Source of the DNA: Monomorium pharaonis
Taxonomy: Eukaryota > Arthropoda > Insecta > Hymenoptera > Formicidae
Assembly (NCBI RefSeq): GCF_013373865.1
Contig: NC_050474.1
Coordinates: 453,501-517,500 of the forward strand
Reading direction: 5' to 3'
Length of the DNA: 64,000 nt
In this document: in pieces, positions 60,929-64,000 of the stretch
How the letters are laid out: each line of letters starts with the position of its first letter
How positions within the stretch are numbered: position 1 is the stretch's first letter
Notes under the pieces: generated by a model
Told to the model about the DNA's origin: nothing
Database searches by the model: none
The model's input: only the letters and a program-made list of their open reading frames with translations
Translations under genes and position numbers: made by a program

Positions 60929-61985
60929 ATGAGTTGCATATCGCAGTGCGCAAAGTATTTTCTTTGCTTCTTCAACTTCATTTTCTTTGTGAGTATACAA
61001 GTTTTTACGATAATAATCTAAATCGAAGTGTTCCTCTCCTCTCTTCTTTGCCGTGATCGTGATTCATTAATATCGCAAATTAGCCGATAATCCGGTGGAT
61101 GCCATTCACTATTCGCGAATGCTCACCTTAGAATTATTGAAATACACCTCGCTCGTTTTATAAGCTTATTAATGCATAGTGTCGAAGAGTTAAGAGGGTT
61201 GTTAAGTTTATAATTAATCCGTTGAAGGAATACGTAAACTTTTCCGACGAAACCAGTTAATTATACGAAATCTTCTCTCAATAAATAATTCCTTGATTCT
61301 TACCGTTAAAACTACTGATTACTCAGACGTATTACGATAGAAACAAACGTTGAAATAAGATTTCGTAAAATACTTGTGCTTGATAATACAAATTGATAAA
61401 ACATGTCGAAAACTTAGTTCTTTCATCAATAAGTGAAGGCATAATGTAACGTTCAGCACGTCGTTTATTTCCGGTCAAAGCACTTTGTGATAGTCGATCA
61501 AGATTCACATAGCATTTAATCCTTGAAAGAATCCCCGGTTACGTTTGTTAAATCCAGTCTCTCTTGAACGGAGACGGACACGCGGGAGAGCTGACCTATT
61601 TTGATGTACAACGCGAAAAGAAAAATTTACGTCGTCTTTCGACGTAACAATTCAAGGTGCTCTTTCGAGGCTGTCGAATTATCACGGATATCGGTCAAAC
61701 GATCGTCTTTTTTTTTTGGCGCGCGAGAGAGGCGATTGCAAAGTGAAACTTTACGCAAAGATCTTGCTGCTTCGCGCCGCCAAGGCAAAGGAGCGTCAGG
61801 CCTTCCGCCTCCTTCAGCGGCACCAGCAGCCTTGAAGTCCACGAAGCAGAACGGAAACCTCCACATTAAAGTCTGTATTTTTACAGATCGCCGGAGGAGC
61901 GGCACTGACTGTCGGTATTTGGCTTTTCGCCGACAGGAGCTCGTTTACCAATCTCATCGGGAAACTCGATCAATCTGACTTTCTG
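60929..61985 (+). CDS. Tetraspanin, N-terminal part (continues beyond window)
   Basis: Four-pass membrane organiser protein. Two coding exons are visible: 60929-60988 (in a spliced exon starting at 60901) and 61887-61985, joined at phase 0. They encode 53 residues: MSCISQCAKYFLCFFNFIFF, then IAGGAALTVGIWLFADRSSF and further residues to SDFL. This matches the tetraspanin start: palmitoylatable cysteines, the K-Y/F-FNFIF block and the first membrane segment ending in GIWL. An in-frame TAA just upstream of the ATG fixes the start. The second membrane segment, large loop with CCG and C-terminus were not found before 64000, so the gene runs off the window. Without the loop I cannot assign a subfamily. 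Confidence 0.85.
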
Positions 61986-64000
61986 GTAAGACGTGAACAA
62001 ATTGATCCGCATTAAAGCGACGTCGCGGGACGAAGAAGGGAAAGGGGGAAAAAACGGGGAAACGAGTACGCACGCACTCATCATCCCGGCGTTCCTTCCA
62101 CCTTGTTTTTTGTTAAGGAAGTCCTTAATTGACATTGTGCGCAGCCACTTGCACGCACGATCGTGAAGAATTGGCCGAGTACCAAATATCCACTATGGTA
62201 GACGAGCGACGGGCGCTTTTCACGAACGCGAAGAGAGTGGCGAACGTACCTACGTGTGACGAAGTTTGATAATTTAACTTTCAAATCGATTCTTAATCCC
62301 CCTTTTCTTTCCCCCCTCCCCCCTTCTCAAAACTTTTACGTGACGAGTTCGAACAAAGCGGGATACTTTCGATACTTAACGTGCCTGACAATTCCTGGCA
62401 AAAATCCGGTTTGCAAACGAGTTCCGCTGTGTTAAATTCCTATGACTGCAGCTCACAGCAATGTTCCCTGCTACTTTGTAAACCGCACGGTGATTTTGTC
62501 GCTGAATTTTGACAATTTTTAACTGCGAAGATATTTAACTGTATTAGATATTTCAAAAATTGAATGATAAAACTCTCTTCAAGAATTTTATCTGCGCTAG
62601 CAGCTGATTTTTTATTGCTTGAAATTTATCAAAAAAATTTCAGAGACAAACTTTCGATCTGCTCTGCATTAGAGAAAAAAAAAATGTTTTGTGCGTATTC
62701 TTATAGAATCGGTTATTTATACGGCTCTAAGTTTCTCTTGCGCAGCCGTGCTAATTATGTTGTAAGTTGTTCGTTATGTAATTAGCGATAGGTGTAGCAA
62801 GGAAGTTCGACTCAAACTGAACTGGATTTGTTACTGATTCTTGCGTGATTACCATATCATATCGGTAGAAGTATTCTTTTTTTTGGTACACGTAAATATA
62901 TTTAAAATTTGAAAGTTTCGCGTGCGCGATACACACACGTACGAAGATTACACCTCGTTTTGCTAATAAATCTTTTCGTTAGTATTGGAAAATAATCTAA
63001 CGTGGCTTGCAGTAACAAGTCTCGCATTGTATGAGCACGTGCGAAATGCAGATATGTAACGAGAACCGCGTGATGCGTATTGTATTATACCATTGTCTCT
63101 AACACTTGGATACGTCGGCCACTATCGCACGTATGTTAGCGTGATTTTTCTATGCTACAATCTCGTCAGATCGATATGTAAAGTGCGCATATTCTTCCTG
63201 TGAATTCTCTTATTTCCGTATTTACACACGAAGAATAATATCTTGTATAAATTTGTTAAAAAGGAGTTTAACCAATAGACGTTAATACTTCCAAAAGTAT
63301 CCGACAAAGCTTTGAAATCAAAGTAGGAAGTGAATAGAAATAGATTAGCTTCAAGATAAACATCAATTTCTTTTGGAAAGATGCCAAATGCGCGATAAAA
63401 GATTTAACGAAAATAGCTAACTTGCGAAGCATATAAATTATAGACGATTTTATTTAATTATTATTTTACTTTAGTTTTGCTAGCATTGGAAGTCTTCTTT
63501 TAGTTTCATATTACATGTACAATGTTATTTAATTTATACAATTTTGTATATTTAAGTAATGTAAATAATCTTAAATTTTAAATATTTATTACAGATTACA
63601 GTTTTCACTTCGGAAGTCATTATCTGTTCACTTTATTACGTATATTCATATGTGTGTGGAGATATTCTAATTAAAATTAAAAAATACACTATTTCAATTT
63701 TAATCAAAATTTGTGTTTTATTAAAAAATAATACATGTATGAACTGTTTGTTACTTACGGCTAAAATAAGACAGCGCGCGACGTTACAAAATTAGGGTAT
63801 ATTATTATACAGCTCAACAAATTTCAAAATTATGCGCGTCTTGAATTTCTCTTTCAAGTTAATAATCGTGTCATTTTTTCCTTCTTTAAGGAGTTTGTAG
63901 AAATCTGGCTAAATGAGATTTTGTTTATAAGAGAATAGTTTGTTTGGATATTATTTTAAAAGAATTTACAAAAAATATACAGCATATAGAATGAACGTAT
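61986..64000. other. Tetraspanin intron to window end
   Basis: No further tetraspanin exon is convincing here. An acceptor-like TTACAG at about 63590 precedes an open frame, but the sequence after it does not resemble the second membrane segment. Confidence 0.45.

Noticed and set aside
63595..63770. Possible third tetraspanin exon after TTACAG
   Set aside because: The encoded sequence lacks the glycine- and cysteine-containing second membrane segment expected next.
1..64000. CRISPR arrays, rRNA, tRNA, bacterial operons, integrated viral genes
   Set aside because: None seen on inspection of either strand. A tRNAscan or viral profile search could overturn this, but nothing in the sequence suggests it.

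Overview
The window is animal nuclear DNA, almost certainly from an insect and most likely a hymenopteran such as an ant. Genes are split by GT-AG introns of about 60 bp to 12 kb, and intergenic DNA is AT-rich. Some 5' regions are CpG-rich. Microsatellites and short foldback (MITE-like) elements are common. The species is an inference, because no search could be run. I rebuilt the gene models by hand by joining exons at splice sites whose phases agree and whose joined proteins match recalled families.

Layout. (1) 1-1675 (+): 3' part of a divergent alpha-tubulin gene. (2) 2889-9248 (+): a ten-exon cytosolic carboxypeptidase of the CCP5/AGBL5 type, the enzyme family that trims glutamates from tubulin. 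(3) 11236-13859 (+): a small GPI-anchored Ly6/three-finger protein with two homologous, phase-matched versions of its middle exon, probably used alternatively. (4) 16238-21435 (-): a coronin of the CORO2 class with a remote tiny first coding exon. (5) 23646-24557 (-): exon-like segments of a gene I cannot name. (6) 26798-27634 (+): BAP31. (7) 28890-29907 (-): MIC19/CHCHD3, divergent from (8) 31424-34734 (+): NMD3. The roughly 1.5 kb between the MIC19 and NMD3 start codons holds a cluster of foldback elements. (9) 35442-39208 (+): acid sphingomyelinase, tail to tail with (10) 39436-41269 (-): UQCC1. (11) 42232-47307 (+): a ZNF800-type zinc-finger protein, divergent from UQCC1. (12) From about 47.6 kb to the end (+): a CpG-rich promoter region, a very long intron, and the first two coding exons of a tetraspanin at 60929-61985; the rest lies outside the window.

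The genes are mostly unrelated housekeeping genes: cytoskeleton (tubulin, CCP5, coronin), ER and mitochondria (BAP31, MIC19, UQCC1), ribosome export (NMD3) and lysosomal or secreted lipid hydrolysis (ASM). The tubulin/CCP5 adjacency is the only clear functional pairing.

The most unusual content is structural. There are several foldback elements with shared TCTACA-type ends and TTAA flanks, and a perfect 42-bp-arm hairpin inside UQCC1. A CTGAAGA...GAAAC hairpin resembling a hammerhead-ribozyme core sits inside a foldback. The Ly6 gene has its duplicated exon. I saw no CRISPR array, tRNA, rRNA, viral gene or toxin gene.
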